NCBI GenBank assembly: GCA_937967805.1
Contig: CALBTC010000515.1
Span: 1 to 6,694, forward strand
DNA: 6,694 bases
Source of the DNA: an uncultured Anaerolineaceae bacterium
GTDB taxonomy: Bacteria > Chloroflexota > Anaerolineae > Promineifilales > Promineifilaceae
Direction: 5' to 3'
In this document: piece by piece, positions 1 through 5,871 of the stretch
Layout of the letters: every line of letters begins with the position of its first letter
Numbering within the stretch: position 1 is the first letter of the stretch
Made by a program: the position numbers and the translations under genes
The notes under the pieces: model-generated
What the model saw: only the letters and a program-made list of their open reading frames with translations
Databases searched by the model: none
Told to the model about the DNA's origin: nothing

Positions 1-835
1 GGGGCGGCTGGTATTCACGAATGAACCAGGGTTGAATCTCCGGCAATCTCTGGTTAAGCGCCGGACGGGCCGTAGAAACGGCCAAATTTACCTGTGACCA
101 CGCCTGGCCGCTGCGCTGGGTCACTTGGGCCAGGTAGTTGATTTCCAGTGCGTAACGGCCGTTTTCCGGCAAAAGGCGAATATCATACAGCGGCTGCCAG
201 CCGGCCTGGTTTACTACGTAGCTCACTTCGGGTTGGAAACGGCCGTCACTCACCACCTCCACCTCAATTTGGGCCTGGTACTGCTGTGGCGGTTTGGTCG
301 ATTGAATCTGCTTGAGTTCCGCCTGCAACTTTTGCAGGCGGCGCATGAGCGTTCTCTGTTCCTGGTCCAGTTGGCGCACGGCCGTGCGCATCGCTTCATC
401 CTGTTCCTGCAAAAAGGCAATCACCTGCTGCTGTTCGGCTACGGTTGTTTTACCCCGCGAGAGACCTTTGGCAAATTCGGCCGTGGCCTGGCGGATGCCG
501 TTTAAATAGGTTTCGTGTGCCTGCCAGCCCGTCTTTTGGTCTTCCAATACCCGGAGAGAATCCTTGACTTCTTCAATTTGCGCTTCCAGCTCACGCACTG
601 CTTCGGCCGGCGACGCCTCAAAAAATTGGCGCGTGACCTCCACGCCCAGCAGCCGAACGACGGCCGTCCCGCTGCCCCGCACCCGGATCGAATTGGTATC
701 CATCGTCAAGGGCAAGTCAGGCACAATCAGGCGATGGCGACCGGCCACAAGTTCGCAACTGCCCAGGCCAGACACACGCGCACGGTCCGGGTAAACGGTC
801 ACATCTTTAATTGCAATCTCAACAGAGACATCCAT
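1..835 (-). CDS. MuiA-family protein (DUF4140/DUF4139), N-terminal part, runs off the left edge
   Basis: The minus-strand reading frame opens at ATG 835-833 and stays open for 278 codons to the window edge, so the C-terminus is missing. The N-terminus (MDVSVEIAIKDVTVYPDRAR) fits the DUF4140 module, which typically begins with a V-x-VYPD-x-A motif. Residues about 77-178 are rich in E, Q, K and R and look like a coiled coil. From about residue 199 a DUF4139-like domain begins, with AGWQPLYDIRL (211-221), QVTQRSGQAW (237-246) and NLAVSTARP (250-258). This order is that of the 'mucoidy inhibitor A' family, whose members usually have around 500 residues or more; the biochemical function is unknown and the name comes from an effect on capsule mucoidy. 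The start is supported by AAGGAG five bases upstream. It lies 153 bp downstream of the histidine kinase, with a hairpin between them. Family assignment is confident; any role in polysaccharide control here is inference. Confidence 0.88.
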   Translation of the reverse strand, partial: MDVSVEIAIKDVTVYPDRARVSGLGSCELVAGRHRLIVPDLPLTMDTNSIRVRGSGTAVVRLLGVEVTRQFFEASPAEAVRELEAQIEEVKDSLRVLEDQKTGWQAHETYLNGIRQATAEFAKGLSRGKTTVAEQQQVIAFLQEQDEAMRTAVRQLDQEQRTLMRRLQKLQAELKQIQSTKPPQQYQAQIEVEVVSDGRFQPEVSYVVNQAGWQPLYDIRLLPENGRYALEINYLAQVTQRSGQAWSQVNLAVSTARPALNQRLPEIQPWFIREYQPP

Positions 836-840
836 GAAAT

Positions 841-846
841 CTCCTT
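841..846 (-). promoter_or_regulatory. Ribosome binding site of the MuiA-family gene
   Basis: On the minus strand AAGGAG lies five bases before the ATG at 835-833. It is a near-perfect Shine-Dalgarno sequence and fixes the start of a gene whose far end is outside the window. Confidence 0.8.
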
Positions 847-898
847 AGACAAAAAGTGCCTCGGGTCTCGTCCCCGACAAACATTCTCATTCTTTTGA

Positions 899-965
899 GG
901 AGCGGAGCATCCTCAGTTGCGGAGTGGGATTGCTCTAGCCGTTCGCATCTGAGGATGCTCACTCC
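899..965. repeat. Long imperfect inverted repeat (hairpin element) between the histidine kinase and MuiA-like genes
   Basis: A perfect 12-bp inverted repeat, GAGCATCCTCAG at 905-916 and CTGAGGATGCTC at 949-960, forms the core. After one mismatch the stem continues inward with 918-923 against 942-947, including one G-T pair. Outward, GGAG (899-902) pairs with CTCC (962-965) past a small bulge. The loop is about 18 nt (924-941). Read as a mobile unit, it has 17-18 bp terminal inverted repeats and a 67-bp total length, the size range of REP-like or very short MITE-like elements. Read as RNA, it would form a stable hairpin in a kinase-muiA transcript. No T-run follows it on either strand, so it is not a standard intrinsic terminator. 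Repetition elsewhere in the genome cannot be judged from this window. Confidence 0.75.
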
Positions 966-988
966 ACCACATTTGAGCAATATTAGCG

Positions 989-2188
989 TTAATACTTGGA
1001 CGGCAGTTCGGGCAAAGCCAGCCAGATAGGCATCTCAATATGAAATGTGCTGCCAGGACAGTTATCTTCATCAAAACCGGGGCTTTCTGCCCAGACGCGC
1101 CCACCATGCGCCTCGACGATCCCGCGGGCAATCGGTAATCCGAGCCCAGGACCACCACCTTTAAATTTTGTCTTGCTGGATGAATGCAGGCTGGCATCAG
1201 CAATGCTGCCAAATTTCTCGAAAATCGATTCCAGATTCTCAGCATCTATGCCAATACCTGTGTCCCTAACCTGGATATCAACAAATCCGGCCATATCCTC
1301 CGTCACTTCATCTTGCCGAACCAGGCTGCCAGAGACCACCACCTGCCCACCGTCTGGCGTGTACTTCAAACCGTTCATCAAAATTTTAGTGAGTGCTTTT
1401 TTCAGCTTTTCCGGATCGGCAAACGTATCGCTCTCAAACTCAAAAGGGATAATTTTCAAATCGACGCCTCGGCTGGCATAATAACGGTCAACGCTGTCGG
1501 CTACCAGCAAGACCGTCCGCTCCAGGCTGATTTCCTGATACTTTAGCTCTACCGTGCGTAAATCGAGCAAAGACACGTCCAGCATGTCGCCGATAATTTC
1601 GTGCATACGGCGAAAGCCATTGCCCAACCCTTCCAGGTAAATGTGCAGTTGGGGATCATTTTGGGTTTCAGCCCGTAAAATGTTGGTGTAACCTTCTAAG
1701 ATGGTCAGGGGTGTTTTTAGCTCATGGGCTGCCACCGCGATGAACTTGGATTTACTCTCCTTGAATTTCTCCTGCTGGGTACGCAGTTGTTCCATATGGG
1801 AAAGCAGTTCAGATCGCTGCATATCGGACGCCAGCTGCGTCGCTTCAATAATGGCGTAAGTCAACACATCATCGATCTGCCGCCAGGCGGTAAGGGCTTG
1901 TTCGGGTGTAAATTGCCCTTCTAATTTTTTGCCGATTTCCTCCTTCAGCACGCGCAGCAGCACCATCCAATCATACGCCGCCGGGGCATCGTGTCCAATC
2001 GCCGTGAGGGCCCATGATTGCACCTTGGCCAACTGCAATTCTCGTAACACGCCAACGCTGTCTACCAACACAGCAAGAAACTGTGGCACATCATCCTCAT
2101 CGGGCAGCATGTTAGGCACGCGGTACAGGGTTTCGGCGCAAAGTCTGGCAGATTGCTGCCGCAGCCACAGCTTTAGATTCTCGCTCAA
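989..2188 (-). CDS. Cytoplasmic sensor histidine kinase (HisKA + HATPase_c)
   Basis: This 399-residue protein is a sensor kinase that should autophosphorylate on a histidine and pass the phosphate to a response regulator not present here. The H-box AHELKTPL lies at 154-161 with the predicted phospho-acceptor His155. The ATP-binding domain has an N-box ([11 protein letters not shown], Asn272), a G1 box DTGIGI (309-314), an F-box IFEKFG (322-327) and a G2 box GGGPGLGL (344-351). All catalytic boxes are intact. There is no transmembrane segment or signal peptide, so it should be soluble. Residues 1-120 are mostly helical and form an unassigned input domain, joined to HisKA by a short charged helix (about 122-148). 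The start is TTG at 2188-2186, overlapping the trmFO stop (TTGA) and preceded by GGAG seven bases upstream. The stop is TAA at 991-989. It contains none of the ACGGCCGT sites frequent in neighbouring genes. The signal and partner are unknown. Confidence 0.93.
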   Translation of the reverse strand: MSENLKLWLRQQSARLCAETLYRVPNMLPDEDDVPQFLAVLVDSVGVLRELQLAKVQSWALTAIGHDAPAAYDWMVLLRVLKEEIGKKLEGQFTPEQALTAWRQIDDVLTYAIIEATQLASDMQRSELLSHMEQLRTQQEKFKESKSKFIAVAAHELKTPLTILEGYTNILRAETQNDPQLHIYLEGLGNGFRRMHEIIGDMLDVSLLDLRTVELKYQEISLERTVLLVADSVDRYYASRGVDLKIIPFEFESDTFADPEKLKKALTKILMNGLKYTPDGGQVVVSGSLVRQDEVTEDMAGFVDIQVRDTGIGIDAENLESIFEKFGSIADASLHSSSKTKFKGGGPGLGLPIARGIVEAHGGRVWAESPGFDEDNCPGSTFHIEMPIWLALPELPSKY

Positions 2189-3573
2189 TGGCTTTCTCCG
2201 GGCACAACAAGCATCTCTTCGGCAAAATTTGTCTCGGCTATGTCACGATCATAGGCGATATCGTTGTTGCGGGCAAAGCGGCGCATGGCGGTAAGCGCGC
2301 GTTCGCTGTACCAACGGTAGCGGTCTGCTTTTGACATTTGATGCTGCGGCTGAGGGAATAGGCCAAAGTTGGCCTTCATCGGCTGGAAATCTTTAATGCT
2401 GGCGTGGGTGACGTAGTGGCATAAAGCGCCCAGCATCGTGTTGGTGGGGAAGATGACAGGCAATTGCCCTTTGAGCAACCGGGCAGCGTTAAGCCCGGCG
2501 ACCAGGCCCGTTGCCGCATTACCCATGTATCCTTCCACGCCGGTAATTTGCCCGGCAAAAAAGAGATCGGTACGGCCGCGATATTGCAAGGTCGGTTGCA
2601 GCAGCCGGGGGGCATTGATGTAGGTGTTGCGGTGCATCATGCCGTAGCGTAAAAATTCAGCGTTTTCCAGGCCGGGGATAAGCCGCAGCACCCGCTTTTG
2701 CTCTCCCCACTTCAGGTTGGTCTGGAAGCCAACAATGTTGTAGAGGGAGCCAATAAGGTTGTCCTGGCGCAGTTGGACAACGGCGTACGGCCGTTTCCCG
2801 CTGCGTGAATCAATCAAACCAACCGGCCGCATCGGACCAAACGCCAGCGCCTTGCGCCCCCGCTGAGCCATCACCTCAATGGGCATACAGCCTTCAAAAA
2901 AGTTAGGGTCTTCCCGCTCGAACTGCTTCAAGGTAATCGTCTCGGCGGCCAACAGCGCGTCACAAAAGCGATCGTATTCCTCTTTGGTCATGGGGCAGTT
3001 GATGTAATCTCCCTCTTCCTGCCCTTCATCGTAGCGGGATTGGCGGAAAGCGATGTTGAAGTCGATTGTCTCATGATCCACAATGGGCGAGACAGCGTCA
3101 TAAAAGTAGAGGTATTCTTCGCCGGTCAGTTCGCTGATGCTGGCGGTGAGGGCCGCAGAGGTGAGTGGGCCGCTGGCAATAATTGTGGGCGTTTGGGGAA
3201 CGGCCGTCACTTCCTCGCGAATCAGTTCAATGTTGGGCTGGGCTTCAATTTTTTCGGTGACGAGTGCGGCAAATTTTTCACGATCCACAGCCAGAGAGGT
3301 ACCTGCGGGAACGGCCGTTTGTGCGGCGCAGTCTAAGATGAAAGACCCCAGGCCACGCAGCTCAGCTTTGAGCAGCCCAGGCGCCTTGTGCGGCAGCATG
3401 GAGCCCAAAGAGTTACTGCAAACAAGTTCGGCGAGCTGCTGGGTGACGTGAGCAGGCGTCTGCCGCTGGGGGCGCATCTCATACAATTTCACCTGTATGC
3501 CCTGCCTGGCCAGCTGCCATGCTGCTTCTGTTCCGGCTAATCCACCACCTATAATCACAAGAGGTTGGCTCAT
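2185..3573 (-). CDS. trmFO: TrmFO, folate/FAD-dependent tRNA (uracil-54-C5)-methyltransferase
   Basis: TrmFO makes ribothymidine at position 54 in the T-loop of tRNA, taking the carbon from 5,10-methylenetetrahydrofolate and electrons from FAD/NAD(P)H, unlike the SAM-dependent TrmA. The 462-residue product is slightly longer than the usual 435-450. It starts with the dinucleotide-binding motif [14 protein letters not shown] (6-19), as expected for a GidA-related flavoprotein. The conserved CSNSLGS (Cys52) and [12 protein letters not shown] (Cys229) match the two cysteines that are important in characterised TrmFO (about 53 and 226 in Bacillus subtilis). The C-terminal FAD-contacting motif [14 protein letters not shown] (338-351) is intact, as is the segment with [14 protein letters not shown] (375-388). 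The start ATG (3573-3571) gives the canonical N-terminus but has no good Shine-Dalgarno; an extended -10 lies only six bases upstream. The TGA stop overlaps the next gene's TTG start. GidA (MnmG) is excluded by the shorter length and the CSNSLGS signature. Confidence 0.97.
   Translation of the reverse strand: MSQPLVIIGGGLAGTEAAWQLARQGIQVKLYEMRPQRQTPAHVTQQLAELVCSNSLGSMLPHKAPGLLKAELRGLGSFILDCAAQTAVPAGTSLAVDREKFAALVTEKIEAQPNIELIREEVTAVPQTPTIIASGPLTSAALTASISELTGEEYLYFYDAVSPIVDHETIDFNIAFRQSRYDEGQEEGDYINCPMTKEEYDRFCDALLAAETITLKQFEREDPNFFEGCMPIEVMAQRGRKALAFGPMRPVGLIDSRSGKRPYAVVQLRQDNLIGSLYNIVGFQTNLKWGEQKRVLRLIPGLENAEFLRYGMMHRNTYINAPRLLQPTLQYRGRTDLFFAGQITGVEGYMGNAATGLVAGLNAARLLKGQLPVIFPTNTMLGALCHYVTHASIKDFQPMKANFGLFPQPQHQMSKADRYRWYSERALTAMRRFARNNDIAYDRDIAETNFAEEMLVVPGESH
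2196..2199 (-). promoter_or_regulatory. Ribosome binding site deciding the TTG start of the histidine kinase
   Basis: On the minus strand GGAG (in GGAGAAAGCCA) ends seven bases before the TTG codon at 2188-2186. It lies inside the last codons of trmFO. Its good spacing supports TTG as the true start over a later ATG (Met27), and fits translational coupling. Confidence 0.65.
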
Positions 3574-3579
3574 GCCTCA

Positions 3580-3588
3580 ATTGTATCA
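3580..3588 (-). promoter_or_regulatory. Candidate extended -10 promoter element for trmFO
   Basis: The minus strand reads TGATACAAT, an extended -10 (TGn plus TACAAT, five of six matches to TATAAT), ending six bases before the trmFO ATG. No good -35 is visible, which is tolerated with an extended -10. Initiation about seven bases downstream would give a leaderless or nearly leaderless mRNA, which fits the missing ribosome binding site. Two CAATTG palindromes (3578-3583 and 3593-3598) flank it. The rest of the 94-bp gap to the upstream gene shows no terminator, so read-through from that gene is also possible. Confidence 0.4.
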
Positions 3589-3667
3589 CAACCAATTGGA
3601 GAACACCGCGAAATTCTTGCAAAAACAGGAGGGTCTCAAGGTTCGCTTATGGTAAATAAGTTTGGGC

Positions 3668-5074
3668 TTAGGAATAGTGTAATTTTCCAGATAACACCGC
3701 ACCATCGGGAATGTGTATTTGATCTTCGGTTTCGTTGCGCAGCCACACCTCTCCCTGACAAACCACATCCTTGCCGAAGCAAAAATCGCCTTCCACAATG
3801 AGGCTTTTGTTTTGGACTAGCGACGGTGCGCCATGAGGGAATCGAGCTTCCAAATCTGAGACGTATTTGTAGAAACGGTCGTCTAGCTTAATGTTGAAAT
3901 GGCGCATTTGGCGCTGGGCGCTGGGCACAATGCGAAAATCCTCGGTAAGCGTGTACGCATCAGAACGAACAGCCAGCAAATCATCGCTGGTTTTTACCGG
4001 GGCGAAGCGGCTGCGCGGCACACGAATTGCCTCGGCCTCTTTAAAGACAGCAATCGCCGAACCCATCGCCGTTTCCAGTTGGTAAACTGGTATTGAATCT
4101 GGATCGCGCGGATCAACGGTTTTGCTGTTGCGAATCATAGGCAGCCCCAGACGATACTCGTGGGCTTGCATTTGCCGGTAGAGGGTGGGCAAATGGAACC
4201 ACAGGTTATTCGTATTGAAATATTGGTGGCGCTCGGTGTTTTGGAATACGGCCGTGTCCTCTGGGGGACATTGGGCAGATTCTCGCAGGATGAGGTGTCC
4301 ATCGCGGTGCTCGGCCAAATGACCACCTTTCTTATCCATCTCGGTTCGATCGGCCACTTCCATCATAAAAGGAATTTTGTTGTCCACGAAGTAACCCAAA
4401 ATGGATAAATTAGCCACGGCGCCCAAATTATCAGCATTGGAGACAAAGGCAAATTCATATCCTTTTTCCAGAAGATCGGGCAGCATTCCACTGGTAACAA
4501 GCGCGGTGTAAATATCACCATGCCCTGGCGGACACCATTCCAGCTCCGGGTTTTCCGGCCAATCCACCGGCTGCAAATTGTCTTGCCGAATCTTCGGCTC
4601 TTTGTGCTGCAAAAAGCTGTGAGGCAGGGCGTGGTTTAGGTCTGGATATTTTTCCAATAAAGCCAGGGAATCGGCTTCTGTGGAAAAGCTGTTCATGAGC
4701 AGCAGCGGCACATTGGCCAACTGCGCCTGTCGGGCAATGATGTCTAGAAAGGTAAGGCCATCCTTGACAGGCAGCAAAGATTTGGCGATTTCTAAGCCCA
4801 TGCTGGTGCCCAGACCGCCGTTTAGTTTGATAACGGCCGTTTGCGGCAAAGCATCTTTGCCAATTTCTTCTAACTTTTGCGAAAATTGTTCGGAATCCGG
4901 TAATTGTTGTACCGGGTTTATCTCATCTTCAGGGATGTAACCGGTTTGCCCGGTCAGCAGTTGTTCATAGTAGTAAGCAAATGTTTCAATAAAAAGTGAA
5001 GGCAAGCCTTCTGCCTTCATGCGGGTAAAAAACGGAGAAAAAGTGGAAGTTGTAACAGTCATAAAATTGTCCAT
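3668..5074 (-). CDS. UTP--glucose-1-phosphate uridylyltransferase, eukaryotic (UGP2) type
   Basis: The enzyme makes UDP-glucose and pyrophosphate from UTP and glucose-1-phosphate, feeding glycan, glycolipid or storage polymer synthesis in the cytoplasm. The 468-residue length fits the UDPGP family (about 470-510). The nucleotide-binding loop LNGGLGTSMG (84-93) is the UGP form; UDP-GlcNAc pyrophosphorylases usually carry L-x-GGQGTRLG. Further family motifs are CPPGHGDIY (181-189), VSNADNLGA (211-219), FNTNNLWFHL (286-295) and RFAPVKTSDDLL (356-367). The last ~45 residues have the alternating V/G pattern expected of the C-terminal left-handed beta-helix. Bacteria more often use GalU, which is a different family. 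Two starts are possible: ATG 5074-5072 or ATG 5062-5060 (Met5). Neither has a clear Shine-Dalgarno, and the first is overlapped by a TATAAT. It lies 30 bp after the TPR gene. Specificity for another hexose-1-phosphate cannot be excluded. Confidence 0.92.
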   Translation of the reverse strand: MDNFMTVTTSTFSPFFTRMKAEGLPSLFIETFAYYYEQLLTGQTGYIPEDEINPVQQLPDSEQFSQKLEEIGKDALPQTAVIKLNGGLGTSMGLEIAKSLLPVKDGLTFLDIIARQAQLANVPLLLMNSFSTEADSLALLEKYPDLNHALPHSFLQHKEPKIRQDNLQPVDWPENPELEWCPPGHGDIYTALVTSGMLPDLLEKGYEFAFVSNADNLGAVANLSILGYFVDNKIPFMMEVADRTEMDKKGGHLAEHRDGHLILRESAQCPPEDTAVFQNTERHQYFNTNNLWFHLPTLYRQMQAHEYRLGLPMIRNSKTVDPRDPDSIPVYQLETAMGSAIAVFKEAEAIRVPRSRFAPVKTSDDLLAVRSDAYTLTEDFRIVPSAQRQMRHFNIKLDDRFYKYVSDLEARFPHGAPSLVQNKSLIVEGDFCFGKDVVCQGEVWLRNETEDQIHIPDGAVLSGKLHYS

Positions 5075-5104
5075 TATAAGGAGCTAATAGAGCTCTGGTT
5101 TTGG

Positions 5105-5629
5105 TTATTGGGTACGGCCGTTTAATTGTTTTTGCAATTTGTCAATCAGGTTTTGGGCGTCTCGGTCATGTGGGTTTGCCTGCAATGCTCGCTGAAACCA
5201 GGCAATGGCCATCTCATACTCACGCCGGTCACGGTAAATGAGTCCAATGTTATAAGCTGCATTTGGGGCGGTCGGATCAATAGCCAATGCCTCTTCGAAA
5301 GCAGCAATTGCCCGGCGCTGATCTTCATCCCGAGCCAGTACGGGATTGCCCAGATAAGCCGCACCCAAATTGGTCCACACCATCACGTTGTCAGGTGCTT
5401 GCTCACGAAGCTTTTCCAGCAGCGCCACAGCCTGCCTAAACTTTTTTGTCAAAATGTATGCCCCACTCAAGTTTAAGGATGTATCGAAATGTTCTGGTTT
5501 TAAGGAATGGGCTTTTTGCAAGAGAGTAACAGCATCATTCACCTTGCCTCGATGCAAGAGCTCGCTCCCGCGCCGAAACAGAGACTCAAATTCCCGTTCG
5601 CCTGCCTGATCTTTAGAAACTTTCTTCAT
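5105..5629 (-). CDS. TPR-repeat protein (four tetratricopeptide repeats)
   Basis: This 174-residue protein consists almost wholly of tetratricopeptide repeats: about 14-47, 48-81, 82-121 and 122-155. Each shows the usual pattern of small and hydrophobic residues, with consensus-like ends such as LQKAHSLKPEH, FEEALAIDPTA and FQRALQANPHD. The third repeat carries an extra segment of about six residues (around GNPVLARDEDQR, 94-105) between its helices, so the superhelix may be kinked there. No signal peptide or membrane segment is seen, so it is probably a cytoplasmic scaffold or adaptor; the partner is unknown. The lysine-rich N-terminus and charged C-terminal helix (156-170) cap the fold. AGGAAGG ten bases upstream supports the ATG at 5629. 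It heads the minus-strand block and lies 30 bp before the pyrophosphorylase gene, suggesting co-transcription. The TPR assignment is firm; no specific function can be given. Confidence 0.88.
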   Translation of the reverse strand: MKKVSKDQAGEREFESLFRRGSELLHRGKVNDAVTLLQKAHSLKPEHFDTSLNLSGAYILTKKFRQAVALLEKLREQAPDNVMVWTNLGAAYLGNPVLARDEDQRRAIAAFEEALAIDPTAPNAAYNIGLIYRDRREYEMAIAWFQRALQANPHDRDAQNLIDKLQKQLNGRTQ

Positions 5630-5639
5630 TTTTACACAA

Positions 5640-5646
5640 CCTTCCT
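5640..5646 (-). promoter_or_regulatory. Ribosome binding site of the TPR gene
   Basis: AGGAAGG on the minus strand lies ten bases before the ATG at 5629-5627. The spacing is a little long but usable, and no better start is nearby. Confidence 0.5.
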
Positions 5647-5655
5647 AAAGGATAC

Positions 5656-5691
5656 CCTTAACATAAGCTGCCATCAGCGACCCTGTTAAGG
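5656..5691. repeat. 8-bp inverted repeat overlapping the candidate TPR promoter
   Basis: CCTTAACA (5656-5663) and TGTTAAGG (5684-5691) are exact reverse complements separated by 20 bp. They cover most of the candidate -10 and -35 hexamers. The geometry suits a dimeric regulator binding on one DNA face about 2.7 turns apart, but an 8-bp match in AT-rich DNA can also occur by chance. Confidence 0.45.
5660..5689 (-). promoter_or_regulatory. Candidate promoter for the TPR-led minus-strand block
   Basis: On the minus strand TTAACA (5689-5684, five of six matches to TTGACA) is separated by 18 bases from TATGTT (5665-5660, four of six matches to TATAAT). It would start transcription about 25 bases before the TPR start codon. 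The match is modest. The two hexamers fall largely within the arms of an 8-bp inverted repeat, so the resemblance could partly reflect an operator. Confidence 0.35.
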
Positions 5692-5813
5692 TAGCAAATC
5701 CGTTTAAAGTACCAAGCATAGGCGTTTCCAGCAAGGTAAAACAGTTGGATAATGCACTCTCTATACGAATAATCTTAATAATAAATTTAAGGTAAATTGC
5801 GTAAACAAAAAAC

Positions 5814-5819
5814 TATAAT
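5814..5819 (+). promoter_or_regulatory. Candidate -10 element for the lipoprotein gene
   Basis: A perfect TATAAT lies 52 bases before the lipoprotein ATG, inside a very AT-rich stretch (about 5760-5837). No convincing -35 is found 16-18 bases upstream; TTTAAGG nearby is too far away. The AT-rich DNA could act as an UP-like region. The location is right, but the call rests on a single hexamer. Confidence 0.4.
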
Positions 5820-5859
5820 ATTATTACTGTTATTCAACCCCCAATGTTCACAAGAGAAG

Positions 5860-5864
5860 AGGAG
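5860..5864 (+). promoter_or_regulatory. Ribosome binding site of the lipoprotein gene
   Basis: AGGAG lies seven bases before the ATG at 5872. This is ideal spacing and confirms the start that gives an intact signal peptide. Confidence 0.8.
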
Positions 5865-5871
5865 ATAAAAG

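Noticed and set aside
374..389. 16-bp palindrome GCGCACGGCCGTGCGC as a separate operator
   Set aside because: It is inside the MuiA-like coding region and is one of the ACGGCCGT copies with matching flanks; counted with that finding.
861..877. Small hairpin TCGGG / CCCGA with a seven-base loop in the gap before the MuiA-like gene
   Set aside because: Only five base pairs and no T-run; such short matches are common by chance.
125..898. Plus-strand open frames of about 126 and 127 codons opposite the MuiA-like gene
   Set aside because: The minus-strand frame is open without interruption, matches DUF4140/DUF4139 motifs and has a good ribosome binding site; the plus-strand products match nothing I recognise.
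899..965. The long hairpin as an intrinsic terminator of the kinase transcript
   Set aside because: No T-run follows the stem on either strand and the loop is large; kept as a repeat or hairpin element only.
1047..1546. Plus-strand open frames of 120-144 codons opposite the histidine kinase
   Set aside because: They lie over the conserved catalytic region of the kinase and are shadows of its codon pattern.
5081..5095. Short inverted repeat GAGCT-AATAG-AGCTC in the 30-bp gap between the TPR and pyrophosphorylase genes
   Set aside because: A five-base-pair stem without a T-run is too weak to call a terminator or operator.
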